Shown here one piece after another: positions 1-10,911 of a DNA stretch of 64,000 nucleotides. Origin of the DNA: Musa acuminata AAA Group. Lineage: Eukaryota; Streptophyta; Magnoliopsida; Zingiberales; Musaceae. Made by a program: the position numbers and the translations under genes. The notes beneath the pieces are model-generated. The model was not told the origin of the DNA. It searched no databases and was given only the letters and a program-made list of their open reading frames with translations. Positions within the stretch are counted from its first letter, which is position 1. Every line of letters begins with the position of its first letter. The stretch is taken from the NCBI RefSeq assembly GCF_036884655.1, contig NC_088340.1, positions 33,452,501 through 33,516,500 on the forward strand, written 5' to 3'.

Positions 1-245
1 CGAGTGAGGGGAGGCAGAAAGTACTTATTTTGAAGCTAACTCTTTAGTGACCTATTTCTTTATCAAATGAAACAATAACTACATCACAAGGAGCGGAAGC
101 GGGACAAGCTGTTGAGTGTTTCATAAGTTCCTATGGTGCAACTCCTGAATGGAAATTGGACTCCGCTTGGCCGTCCCTAATTACTTATTCATTTCGAACT
201 CCTTTAGCCACCGAGTCTGCATTCGATCTATGCCACTTTGGCGAC
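1..245. other. Unrecognised block of mixed composition, possibly organelle-derived
   Basis: This block is much less AT-rich than the sequence after it and stops abruptly near 245, where runs of A and T begin. One plus-strand frame stays open from about position 45 to 245 and reads as ordinary protein (it includes ETITTSQGAEAGQAVECF). I do not recognise the protein. The sharp boundary and codon texture would fit an organelle insertion or the end of an exon that starts outside the window. Both are guesses. Confidence 0.3.
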
Positions 246-2840
246 TATAAAATTAATATAATAAAAAAAATTATTTTAGAATATCCTATAAATAAATAAA
301 ATTTTTATTATAATTCATATCTCATAAGCCTAATATCCCAAGCATAATCATAATAATCATCAAATATTAATCAATATAAAGAAAAACTCATATGATAACT
401 GTAATAATAAATCATGTCCTTGTATGAAAAATAATTATTATTTTATAATTTTAAATATATATTGAAATAATCATATAAGTATCCAAAAATAATAATTAAA
501 TTTTAACTATCACATATAAAATTTTATTATTATGGTTCAGAGATTTGGGCTAATCATTTATCCAATTAGACTTATCAAAATTAAAGTTGATCAAAGTAAA
601 ACAAAAAAAAAATCAAAATTTAACTTTCTTTAAATTCAATTAAAACTTGATTTATCAAATCTAAATCCAATCAAGCAATCAAAATACAATCATGATAAAG
701 TCCGATCAAAATATGATTAAAATAAATTGAAATAGTTTATTTATAATTAAGGACATAAGTCATAAAATTTTTAATTTCTAAGGAGTAAAACTATAATTTT
801 TCTTGGGATAAATAATGAAAATTTTTAATTTCTTAAGGTCATAATTAGAAAGTAAATCTAAAGACATAGATTAGATTTTTTTAGGGGTAAAAATGTTCTA
901 TTAGTTAAAAAGTAAAGAAACCCTAAAACTCTCAACTGTCGTTATCGTATTCCACCATGCCCACATGTACGTGTCTCGTCAATGGTGCATAGTGTGCATC
1001 GCTTGTGATTATCATGGTATCACCCACATCGTCACCCATTGTGGAGTCATCGCTTATAGTGGGTTAGCGATACAACCCACCAACCATTGTTGTCGTTTTC
1101 TTTTTTATTGTTCAACCAATAGGAATCATGACTTATGAGGTCTAATTGACGTTGACTGAAACTAGCAAATGTCACATCAGTAGTCATCGCAAGCAACAAC
1201 ACTGTTGCTGTAGCCGCCTGCAACAAAGGTCGACCACCGCAAGATTGTTACACCCCACGGTGCTTCTGTTGTGTTTGTAGCTATTGCCCATGACTAGACT
1301 GGTGACCACCACCCTCAACAATTTTATCATTGATAGATAGCCATCGAAAAGTGGTCCATCGATCAAATACCATGAACCTTGCATCACTCGCAAATAAATG
1401 ATAGGATGGACTAGATTGAAAGCAGATCGACAATATAAATAAATCGTTCAAGCATCGTAAATCAAAATCAGATAACACCTTTTTGCAAGTAAAGGGTACT
1501 AATAAACAAATCTAAATATAAAATGAATCTAAAATATTTTTAAGATATAAAGTATTTGATTTCAAAACATGGTTCCAAGCATAAAAATCATGATTATGCT
1601 ATTATATGAATAATTTTAATATTAAAAAATAAAATCAAATAATAGTAGATCAAATATATGATGCATACTTTTTTATGCTACTCAAAAAGCTTTTATCTAA
1701 TCTATAGGTGCACCATCATCGAATCTGAAAGCTATAATGATGTCGATCGGTAAAAAAAAAAAGCTAGACTCGTTTTCTCCTATCTTTCTATTATTCATAA
1801 GATCACTATGAGTGACGAATTAAAGACAAAGAAAAAATAACAAAGTTGTTTCGAGATCTTATCTTTTTATAAAAGATATCTAATCTCTCGATAACTAATT
1901 TGATTGTTTTATCCTTATGTAACCTATCAATATCTTTTTTTTTATATATATATAGACAAGAGTAGAGTCTCATCTTATCTTCTAAGAAATTCTATAATAA
2001 CTAAATTTATTTTTTATTAAATTATAATTATAATTAAAAATCTAATATATTAAAGAGACAAGATCAATATAAGTACAAGTAGCTGCCGCGAATCTCTGAA
2101 CCCTTCTCCACTCTTCAGAGGATGAATTGATGATGATGAACAGTTGTAGCAGTTGGACAGACCTGTACAGAATTGGTAGGAGGTGCTAGAGATACGAGAA
2201 TGTGAAGAAAAGGATCATGAAACTTTCTACAGCTGTTGAACTGAGCTTCGAATACAGATAACAACGACAATGGATGGATGGGATAAAAGAAAGAAGTAAC
2301 AGTGATAATGCAGCAGAAACATGGCAGTACTAGAAGCCAAGACCAATGTACGTACGAGCTGAAGATGAATTCTAGGTGCACTTATTAAAGAACACAATCC
2401 AAGAATTCAATACGAGGCTCTCTCTTGACTGATGAGAGCTAAGCCCAATAGGAAGACTCCCAACTCTTAATATACAAAAAAACCCTCTTCTTATTGTGAC
2501 TATTATGAGCATTTGACTTATTAATTAATATACTTTTATCGAGTCATCCGAAATAATTAGTACATTATTATATAACTAATAGGTCTTAATTATGTAATGA
2601 TTTTTAAAAATTATTAATTAAGACATATTTTAGAGATTACGATAAAGAAAGATTAAAATAAAACAAAAAAAAGTAATTTGTCCTCATAATTCGCTCTTTT
2701 CAATTATCATTTATATCGAGAAGTCAATATTTAAATCATCGAGTTCGACGCAACCGATCCACTCATGCATTAGTCGGACAATTTGGTATCCAATCTGACC
2801 ATTCGCCGTTCGATTTCCATTGATTGATTGACGATCCGTT
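246..2840. other. AT-rich intergenic DNA, no gene seen
   Basis: Long A/T-rich stretches alternate with a moderately GC-balanced patch at about 930-1480. Only short open frames occur, with no domain or splice-supported continuation. I see no tRNA or rRNA. The patch at 930-1480 is rich in CATCG/CACC-type triplets and may be old repeat material. Confidence 0.6.
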
Positions 2841-5006
2841 CCCTTGATTGATTTGCCGTGCGAGACTTAAGGCGAATCGTGACCGTGCTTCCCGAATCCG
2901 ACGTCTCCGACTAAAAGAGTTCACGACACCGATAAATGTAAATGTGGGAAGGCTGATAAAACAAGAAGCCCGCCTCCGCCGGCGCTCCACCCGCCGCTCG
3001 TCTGCCGCCGATCCGCCGCTCAGCGTAAGATCGTTTCTATTTCCTGTCCTCTCCTATGTCTCCTTCCCACCGCGGCAACTCCGGCAACGGCAGCCGGCAT
3101 CCGATCAACTTGTCTATCGTTCATTCCAGTGGCGTCGGCCACCACTGCATCACCGGAAGCAGTGGGTGTTAGACACCGCCCTCTGTCTTCCTATTTACCT
3201 AGTTTTCTTTCTTTCGAATCTCGCCCTCTCTTTTAGACTGTGAATCGCCCATTAACGACAGTAAAATTCTTGCGTTCCTTGTAGCTTCTTCGTTCCGGCG
3301 CTGGAGAGCAAATCTGGAGCACCAACTCTGACGTCGTGCTGTAAGCCTCAATTTCTTCAAAATTATTCGGTTTCTTTCGTACCTTTTGGGGAATCATCGA
3401 AGAATGTCTTCAGATGTGGATGACTTTTGTTTGTCTCTATTGGTTCGATCTTTGCACTTTAACTATTCGAGGAACGAATTTGCACTGATTTAGTGTTTAT
3501 TAAGCTCATTTATGGGTTCTCATTCTAATTTTCTTTGTTCGTAACTTTCTCGTTGGTGTCTATCTCATAAATCTTTTCTCTTGACCCTCCTCAGAATTGA
3601 TCTAAAAACTGGATCTTTCTGTAGTTTTAGTTTGAAACCTGCACTTAATCTTATAAACTTATACGGCTTTTTGCAGTTCTTTACTTTCTTTGTTTTGCCC
3701 CTTTCATGTTTGTTGCCTCTTGCAGCATGTCGTAAGGTTGGATTTCCCATTGTTGTCCATTCCTCTTGAACCTGATAGTGTTACAGTATACCGTAGTGCC
3801 ATGCTTTGCAGGATGGGGAAATTACCAGAGAGAGTTAAGTACCGAATCCTGTCTAGAGATGTTGTGGTTGTGAAAGAACTAATTTTGGTCATGTTATTTG
3901 TAAAATAGAATGATAATGGAAGTAATATTGTGGAGCCTTCAAAACTAGCTAATGTATGAACATCTCAGATCGGAAAGGTGTGTGCCCAAGTACATTGTTA
4001 CAAGATCATCGAGAAGCATTTTAGACATTCTAGTTTGATGGGGCTAGTTGTATCAAATGAAAGACTAATATATTAGTGTACCAACTTCAAGCTGAAAATT
4101 CGATCTCTCTAGCATACAATTAATGTTTACATCTGAATCAAGCACTTGGCTTGATATAACCTAAATTTTTGAGAGATAGAAGCCCTAGGTCTGAATTCTA
4201 GGAGCCATTACGACTCTAATATTTTCCATTTTCCTTCTCTATGTTTTCCTCCTGCTCAAAATCTCATTATCTTGACCTTAATATATATGCAGTTAGTTGC
4301 CTTCCTGAAATTTTAGTTAAGTTTATAAATAAATAATTACCATAGATCATAAGACAAAAGCCTTTAAAATAATTTTTGATTTTGGCCTTTCTTTCCCCTT
4401 AATTATCTAAATTGCCTCTGCAAATCCGTCAGAGCATCTTCTTGTAACCATCTCTCATGGTCCAATTGCACAGGGTTGACACTTGTTTGAGCATATTGTT
4501 GGAGTCTTAAGTAACAAACAAGAACGAGTATCTCATGTAAAGTACAGGATGCCTTGGTTGCAGGTGTTCCTAGGCATGCAATACCACTGTTAGTATCAAG
4601 GATTAAATACCAATTTGTACCAAACACCATTTCTTTCTATTTACTAAACAAAAAATTCTTCTTCGCATGAGAACCTGATCTCTTGATCTTAGGTCTTCTC
4701 TAGATGAGGGAAAAGGACTGCTCGCTATTCTACCACGGTGTTACACTTTGAACATAATCGTTTTTCTAGTCCGAGGAAATGGTCTGCATGGTTCTACCAC
4801 CAGAATCTGTGTAATGCTTTGGACAAAATCCTTTTTCCTAGGCCAGGGAAAAGGACTGTATATTTCTTCTACCAGTATCTGTGATGATTTGGACACTAGT
4901 GATTGCTCTAAAGTTTCACATTTATCAAGGTGTTCTTTGTCTTACATTTTACTGATACCAACAATGCAACTTATTTTCTGTGTGTGTAGTATTACCAGAA
5001 TTTAAG
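2841..5006 (+). promoter_or_regulatory. Probable promoter, 5' leader exons and leader introns of the Ulp1-like protease gene
   Basis: GC content rises at about 2840-3200, as in plant promoter-proximal leaders. Possible donor sites lie near 3025 (CAG followed by GTAAGA one base later) and downstream, and there is a good acceptor (TGTGTGTAG) at 4989 directly ahead of the coding exon. No protein-like frame is convincing here. The frame is open from the acceptor at 4989 to the ATG at 5007, so an upstream coding exon cannot be excluded. Confidence 0.4.
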
Positions 5007-6148
5007 ATGATAACAAGGCAAGCAGCCAAAACATTGAGGAAATCTGGAGAATCTACATCAAATATTTTTAGTGCACTTCCTTTGTGCAAGCGTTCAAAGA
5101 GACTCAGAGCTAGCAAACAGACCAATTGCAGACATGATAAGAAGTTAGATAGTAACTTGTTTCAGTCTTTACTAGAGTGAGTTCCATATCTGTCAACTTT
5201 TATACATATTCTCGCTCAAACAACATAACTGAGTTGTTGTTTTTTTTTTTATTTATATAGAGAATTATGGAGCAGGACTCCTGAACAAAGAAGAAGATCC
5301 TGTATATATCTTGACTGTTTATGGTTTTTTCTGTATAAGGATAAATTGACAAGAACAAAAGTGCTTAGCTGGATCAAAAAGAAGCAGATATTTTCAAAGA
5401 GATATATCTTTGTTCCCATTGTTTGTTGGTGAGTTTTCTCGCTCGTTGGTGTTTTTAAATTTTGTAAAAACACTATACTCTCTTGACTGATCCTAAATAA
5501 CAGGAGCCATTGGAGCCTTCTTATCTTATGCCATTTTGGAGAAAAACGACAATCCAGGGCAAGAAAGCCATATATGCTTCTGCTAGATTCTCTACACAAG
5601 ACAGATCCAAGGAGGCTAGAGCCAGACATCAGAAGGTTTGTTTTTTCTTCTAATTTGCTTCTTTATCAAATTACAGAATTTTCTATGCATGAATTATGAT
5701 GCGTTCCTCTATCTTCACTTTCAGGTTTGTGCTCGACATCTACAGATCAGAAGAAAGGGAAGAGAATGAAGACTTTCTATCTGAGATTCCTCTTTTAATT
5801 CCCAAGGTGGCCATGCCCCACTGACATCTTCCCTTTATGGTAGCTTCTTAATTATGAACAGCTGACAATTATTTGCAGGTGCCACAGCAAAAAAAAGGCG
5901 AAGAGTGTGGCATTTTTGTTTTATATTTCTTACACCTATTTATGCAAAACGTCCCAAAGAGTTACACAGAAGAGGGATGCCCTTGCTTTGTAAGTCTTAA
6001 TTCCAAATGAATATTCCTTATTTTGAATTACTGTAGGGATTATATGTCATTTCTGGATTTCTTTGTCTTTTGTCAGGTTAACGAGGACTGGTTTAAATTA
6101 GAAGAATTGGAGAGCTTCCACAATGAAATCCATTCAGCCTGGAAGTAG
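5007..6148 (+). CDS. Ulp1-like (peptidase family C48) cysteine protease
   Basis: Six exons join in frame with GT-AG introns: 5007-5176, 5261-5428, 5504-5635, 5725-5806, 5879-5989 and 6077-6148, giving 244 aa. The C48 catalytic set is complete: His115 in SHWSLL, Asp141 in LLLDS, the oxyanion Gln188 and the nucleophile Cys194 in PQQKKGEECGIF. The fold occupies roughly residues 55-235. This family removes ubiquitin-like modifiers, mainly SUMO, from proteins or trims their precursors. The protein is short: it has only about 55 residues, basic and probably disordered, before the domain and lacks the long N-terminal region of ESD4-type enzymes. The modifier (SUMO or another ubiquitin-like protein) cannot be told from sequence. 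The ATG at 5007 is the first in its exon, but the frame is open upstream to the splice acceptor, so the N terminus is the least certain part. Confidence 0.85.
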
Positions 6149-9100
6149 GGTTAATGCTTTATCAGCATATATCCAGTGTGCATAAGTTGCATCATATGGA
6201 TTAGTCGGCCTGCATGAATGCCTTTATTAAAAAAGTTACATGAAGTTCATATATGATCGTGCTATTATGTTGTCCAACACAAAGACCAGTTTTATACAAA
6301 CAGCCTATTTGGTAAATTGTGGGTTTTGTGAGAGAACATAAAATAAAATAGTTCCAATCAGTACCACACGAGCCTATATAGGTCCAGGGTTTCATGACTT
6401 AGGCTCCTAGGGAGAACTGCGAGTCCATCTTAGGTGCTTTATTTACTTGTGGAGCTTTGATGATCATAGGAGTATTGGAAATAGTTTGTTTTGTTCGTGA
6501 CCACCACTGATATGGCATTCACTGAGATTATTTATTTGAGTTGTCAAACGATTGTATTTTGACCTGATAAACGTAATATTATGATCTTCTTCTAGGAGTA
6601 AAGGCTTCATGGAAGTGCAATGAGAGCAAAGTATCAAGATTCGCTACCTTTGGCTTGTATCCACCTCTCTTTTCACTTTACTATTTCTGCTTTAGTGATA
6701 TTAGAATGATGGGCACAGGACTTTCTAATTCATTTACTGTTGGCAGGTTTCCCGATGAAAACCTACGTGACACCGTTTTGAAGTGCATTTTGGTTACAAG
6801 CCTCATTTAATGTCGTTAGTTGGTGAATTAGTGGGTTGAAATTTTGTTCAGCGATGAACTGATTGTAGCTTAATCTGGCCTTTGATCGCCATATTCAAAC
6901 ACTTCCATTCCTGTTCAGAAAAGTAGTCGCCATGGTAGAAATTTTGTGGGTTAAATACTGTAGGTACGAATTTAAGTGTTCATGTGATGGTTCTGCCAAA
7001 CTCTGAAATTTCCTCTCATACTGTGGTCTGTACAAGTTTTTGTGGCATGGAAGCCAAAGACACGGCAGAAGTAACTTATGAACATGGATCGAAGTCTGCA
7101 TGTGTGTATGTGCATATATGATTCTGCCTTCCCATACAAATATGCAGGTAAGGTTGCGATTATGTTTGTGTTGTTATGGTTACTTTTCCGGTCTCCTCGA
7201 GATCAGATTGAGATTTTTAATTCCATTTTTCGGTAGCAGCAGGAAATGTTATTTCAGATATTGAAGCAATATCAAGTCTGTAATGCATGTATCAAAGCAG
7301 ATGCTCCAAGAAATCGTTGGAAAAACACTATTTCTAGCAGAAGATAATTCCGTCTTTGTTCATTGCTAGGATGATCGAAGATATTGCATTTACAGCACGT
7401 ATCATCTTAACGTGTGGCTGTTTTATTGTTCACCGGTCATTGAAGTTGAATCCATGTTATCCAATTCTCAAGCAACTTGGAAGAGAGATTAATTGTGAAT
7501 GTACTTACCATGGCTTTATTTCCTTTGCAAAGATGGTTTACTGTGTCCCACCCAAACCTCTAAGCATTTGCTCGCTGCACCACTTGGGAGTTTTAACTAC
7601 AGCTTAGAATTCAACTCATGGCTGGGAGAGAGATTTTGTCATTTCATTGGAACATTTACCATAAAAGTTTCTATCCCCACCAAACAACTTGTAATGTGAT
7701 GTATCAACAAAAACAAAAGCCACCTCTTTTAGGTTTGTTGATCCATCCCAAAGCTTCACTTCACTGTATCACCAACACACACTCCATGATCTGGGAAGAA
7801 GGTGACATTGGGGAGGTGGGTAGAGTCATGTCAGTCAGGGTCAGACGAACCCATCTGAGACAATTCCAGAGATTCAGTGATACACTTGTCTTGTTCTTAT
7901 TATCCATCAGCTTCAACTCTTTAGGTTGCTATTTCCTAATCGACAAATTAGGTTAGGCTTTTGGCACTGGACCTGCAACCTTGCATGTGTCTAGTAGACA
8001 CTTCAAAGGATGAAATCATATCACCTAGAATGACAGTCTGATTTCTCATAAGAGTTTGATGAGGATTACAAAATTTGGATTATCACTTGCACCAAAACAT
8101 AAAGTTGAATTAAGGTTACAATCATCGAATTAGGGTTACAAATCTAAACACATATATATATATAGTATTTGCTTCCAAGATCTACTTAACATAAAGGATG
8201 GTAACAAGACAAGATCACTGCATCTACCTGCAATGTGGCATCAGTTAATTCTTTCTTATTAGAGACATCAGTATACCTGTGAATCCATGAGAAGCCACAA
8301 AAGTTCATGTGATGTGAGAGAAGACCTTTGGAAAAAGACTAGATTCTTATCCTTCTCTCTGTAGGTGTCCCAACTCCAGTCTCTCATCTGTCTTACTTTA
8401 TGTCATCTAACCCACACCCACATCCATTTAATTCCATATATCTAAGACATTGGAAGATAAAAAGTAAGGGTAGTAGTAATTCCTTCTCATGGGACTCCAA
8501 TTTATCTGATTGCACTCACATCCAGTGCTGGACATGAGACATAAAGAGGGGACATGGGACTTTCATCATAGTTCATCTGCCATTGAAAGAAAGAGAGGAG
8601 AAAGAAATGTGGCAGGCAGTGACCACACAGAATCCAGGATAGACAACAAGTAACATTTTGTCAGGCATTTAAAGTGGGAGTTTAACCTCATGTTGGTCTG
8701 ACACTTTTTTGAGTGCTTGTCATGTGCATCAGTGCCAGCAAACTCCACCTAATATGTAACCTAAAGGAATCATGTGAGACACTTCATCCCAATGGCAGAT
8801 AGATATGGCCATGATTTGTCAGCTTACACAATCTTTTATCAACATCTGCCAGCAATTTAGGGGACTTTTGTCTATTTATCTCTAAGGCTGCTGCAGCCAT
8901 GAAAGCATTTACTGATCCACCTCATGAAGATGAGACTTTTCATTTCCTGAGAGGCAAATAAACCCAATGAGGCTTTCCTTCTCCACCAAAACCAATTTGG
9001 TTTTTGTAAAAGGCTGTGTACTAACTGAGACAGTCACCATGGTTGGTGGGAGATCCTCAAACTGTGTCTTGTTCCTTTTGGATGTTTACTTTCCATCTAT

Positions 9101-10150
9101 CAAAGATCTGGCAACAAAATTCAATGCATGGAGCCTTATGGTGCATCCAACCAAGCATTTTGCTTGCTTTGCTCATTTTCTGGAAAGAAGTCTAAATGGT
9201 AGGTTATGAATTGTTTTAATTGTTGCATGAGGTGATTAGTTGAGTTAATTCCATTTTATTATTACTCTTCATTAAGAAAATATTGTCTCTATTGCTAACA
9301 TTATGCATGTTTAGAATTGGTATAGAAACATTAATCATTATTTGTGTATAGTTTTTATTTATTTATTTATGTAAAGTATCTCTTAGTTAAATATTTACTA
9401 TTTATGTAAGTCATATAGTTATGTATTAGTCTTTTTTTATTATCTTAGAATAAAAAAAATTAATTAATTGAAAAATTACTTAGAATAAGGTTATTCTTTA
9501 CTAATTATCTTTATATTCCTACCTAACCTCTTCTAGAAAAAGAGGACTAACAACCAGGCCAAGAACCATATTGGTTATAAATGAGATTATTATTATTATT
9601 ATTATTATCATTATACTATTTATACATTGAGTATGAGTTTATATTTTATGAGAAATACTTTAATCAGAACCTTACCAAGGATTGAAATAGAGAAAACTCC
9701 TCAAAGAGGAAACTAGTGATTATTATTACCTAAATAGGAGGCTATTGCTAATATTGTTGTTATTATTATTGTTGTGAGATTTGAGAAATAATGTACTATC
9801 TTAATCTCAACATTTTCATACATTATTTTCCAAATCTCAATTACTAAATCTCTGAGATGGGGTCTCAATCCAACACTCTTCCCATTATACTCCTTCCTCA
9901 AGTACAAGCTTGTCTCAGAATTCCCACTGACACTTCCCAGCCAACTCTCTCAACATCCTCCCACCCACTCCCCAAGAACACATCTCTTGAAGGTCCCCCA
10001 GGGACCATGTCACTTGCACCAACCTCACACTCCCTTCATTGCATTGCAGATCTCCTTTGCAAGGCCCAACCTCTCTCTCTCGCTCTTTCTCTGCAAGTAA
10101 AGGAACAGTGATCTTTGGAACATGGACTGTAGTGCTGTAGGTCCCCAAGA
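6149..10150. other. 3' flank of the protease gene and intergenic DNA
   Basis: No protein-coding frame here has domain or splice support. The first 700 bases probably hold the 3' UTR and poly(A) region of the protease gene. From 7.1 to 9.2 kb the sequence is ordinary single-copy-looking intergenic DNA, with a short TA run near 8152-8163. From 9.2 to 9.85 kb it is AT-rich. The open frames at 7618-7956 and 9857-10111 have no recognisable domains and I do not call them genes. Confidence 0.55.
9586..9608. repeat. (ATT)n microsatellite
   Basis: About seven to eight perfect ATT units in AT-rich intergenic DNA. A second, interrupted run of ATT/GTT triplets lies at about 9719-9775. Confidence 0.9.
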
Positions 10151-10460
10151 TTGCAGTGAGAATCCACATTGGTCATCGTTCCATGCTTTCCTTCTCTAAT
10201 CAATTCCACTTCCTCCTATAAAAATCCTTCCTTTTGCGTAATCTCTCCCTCCATTGTTCCTGGCCTGCTCGGAGGTGTCCATTGCTCCATGCTCCATGCC
10301 GCGTTGGATTGCAGGGGGAATCAACACTGGTCATTATTGCATGCGTTATTCCTGTAATTAATTCGTTCTTTTCTTATAGAAAAATCCTTCCTTTTATGTA
10401 ATCCCTCCCTCCATTGTTCTTCGCCTGGTTTGAGGTGCCACTTGGTTCCTCGTTCTTATC
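10151..10460 (+). promoter_or_regulatory. Tandemly duplicated promoter segment upstream of the GUX gene
   Basis: Two diverged direct copies with a spacing of about 158 bp start at 10151 and 10309. Both contain TTGCAG, then GGTCAT, then a TATA-like run followed by AAAATCCTTCCTTTT and CCTCCATTGTTC. The first TATA candidate is CCTATAAAAATCC near 10213; the second (TTATAGAAAAA, near 10373) is weaker. The pair lies 450-700 bp upstream of the GUX start codon, so it probably supplies alternative transcription starts. Confidence 0.6.
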
Positions 10461-10875
10461 CTGCTTTGGTCGCAGCCTCCAAACTCCACTTGCGGTTGCT
10501 TTAGCGTGTTCATCACATCCATTCTTTATTTGGTTGGTGACCTCCTTCCCTCTCTGTCATCGTTTTCTTTCGGCTTCGCTCTTGGCCATTTCTTCAAGGA
10601 TTGTTCTGCTCGTTCCCGCTTTTCGGTAGAGAGTTCGTGGTTTTAACGACGCGTGGAAGGTTCCGCGTCGTCTTTTGACGGCCACCGTCCCTCCGGGAGT
10701 GGGTGACTCCGCTTTGTCGGAGTGGTTCGTCTGTTATCGCTTGTTTAGTCGCAAAGATTTGGTTTTTCGATCTCGGGAGGAGAGAAAGGGTTGCTGGTCG
10801 TCGTAAAAAATTGATTTTTGTTTGCTCTTTTGTGTCCCACAGTTGAGATCGGTTTCTTGCGTTGATCGAGGGCAT

Positions 10876-10911
10876 ATGATGGCGTTGCTTGCTGTGGCCG
10901 GATCGAGATGA
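10876..10911 (+). promoter_or_regulatory. Upstream ORF overlapping the GUX start codon
   Basis: A tandem ATGATG opens an 11-codon frame (MMALLAVAGSR). Its TGA stop at 10909-10911 overlaps the predicted GUX start ATG at 10908 as ATGA. This geometry usually means the main frame is reached by leaky scanning or by termination-reinitiation, so the uORF probably lowers translation. The uORF and the main frame are both seen directly; regulation is inference. Confidence 0.55.

Noticed and set aside
7618..7956. 112-codon frame as a gene
   Set aside because: No recognisable domain and no flanking exons; composition matches intergenic DNA.
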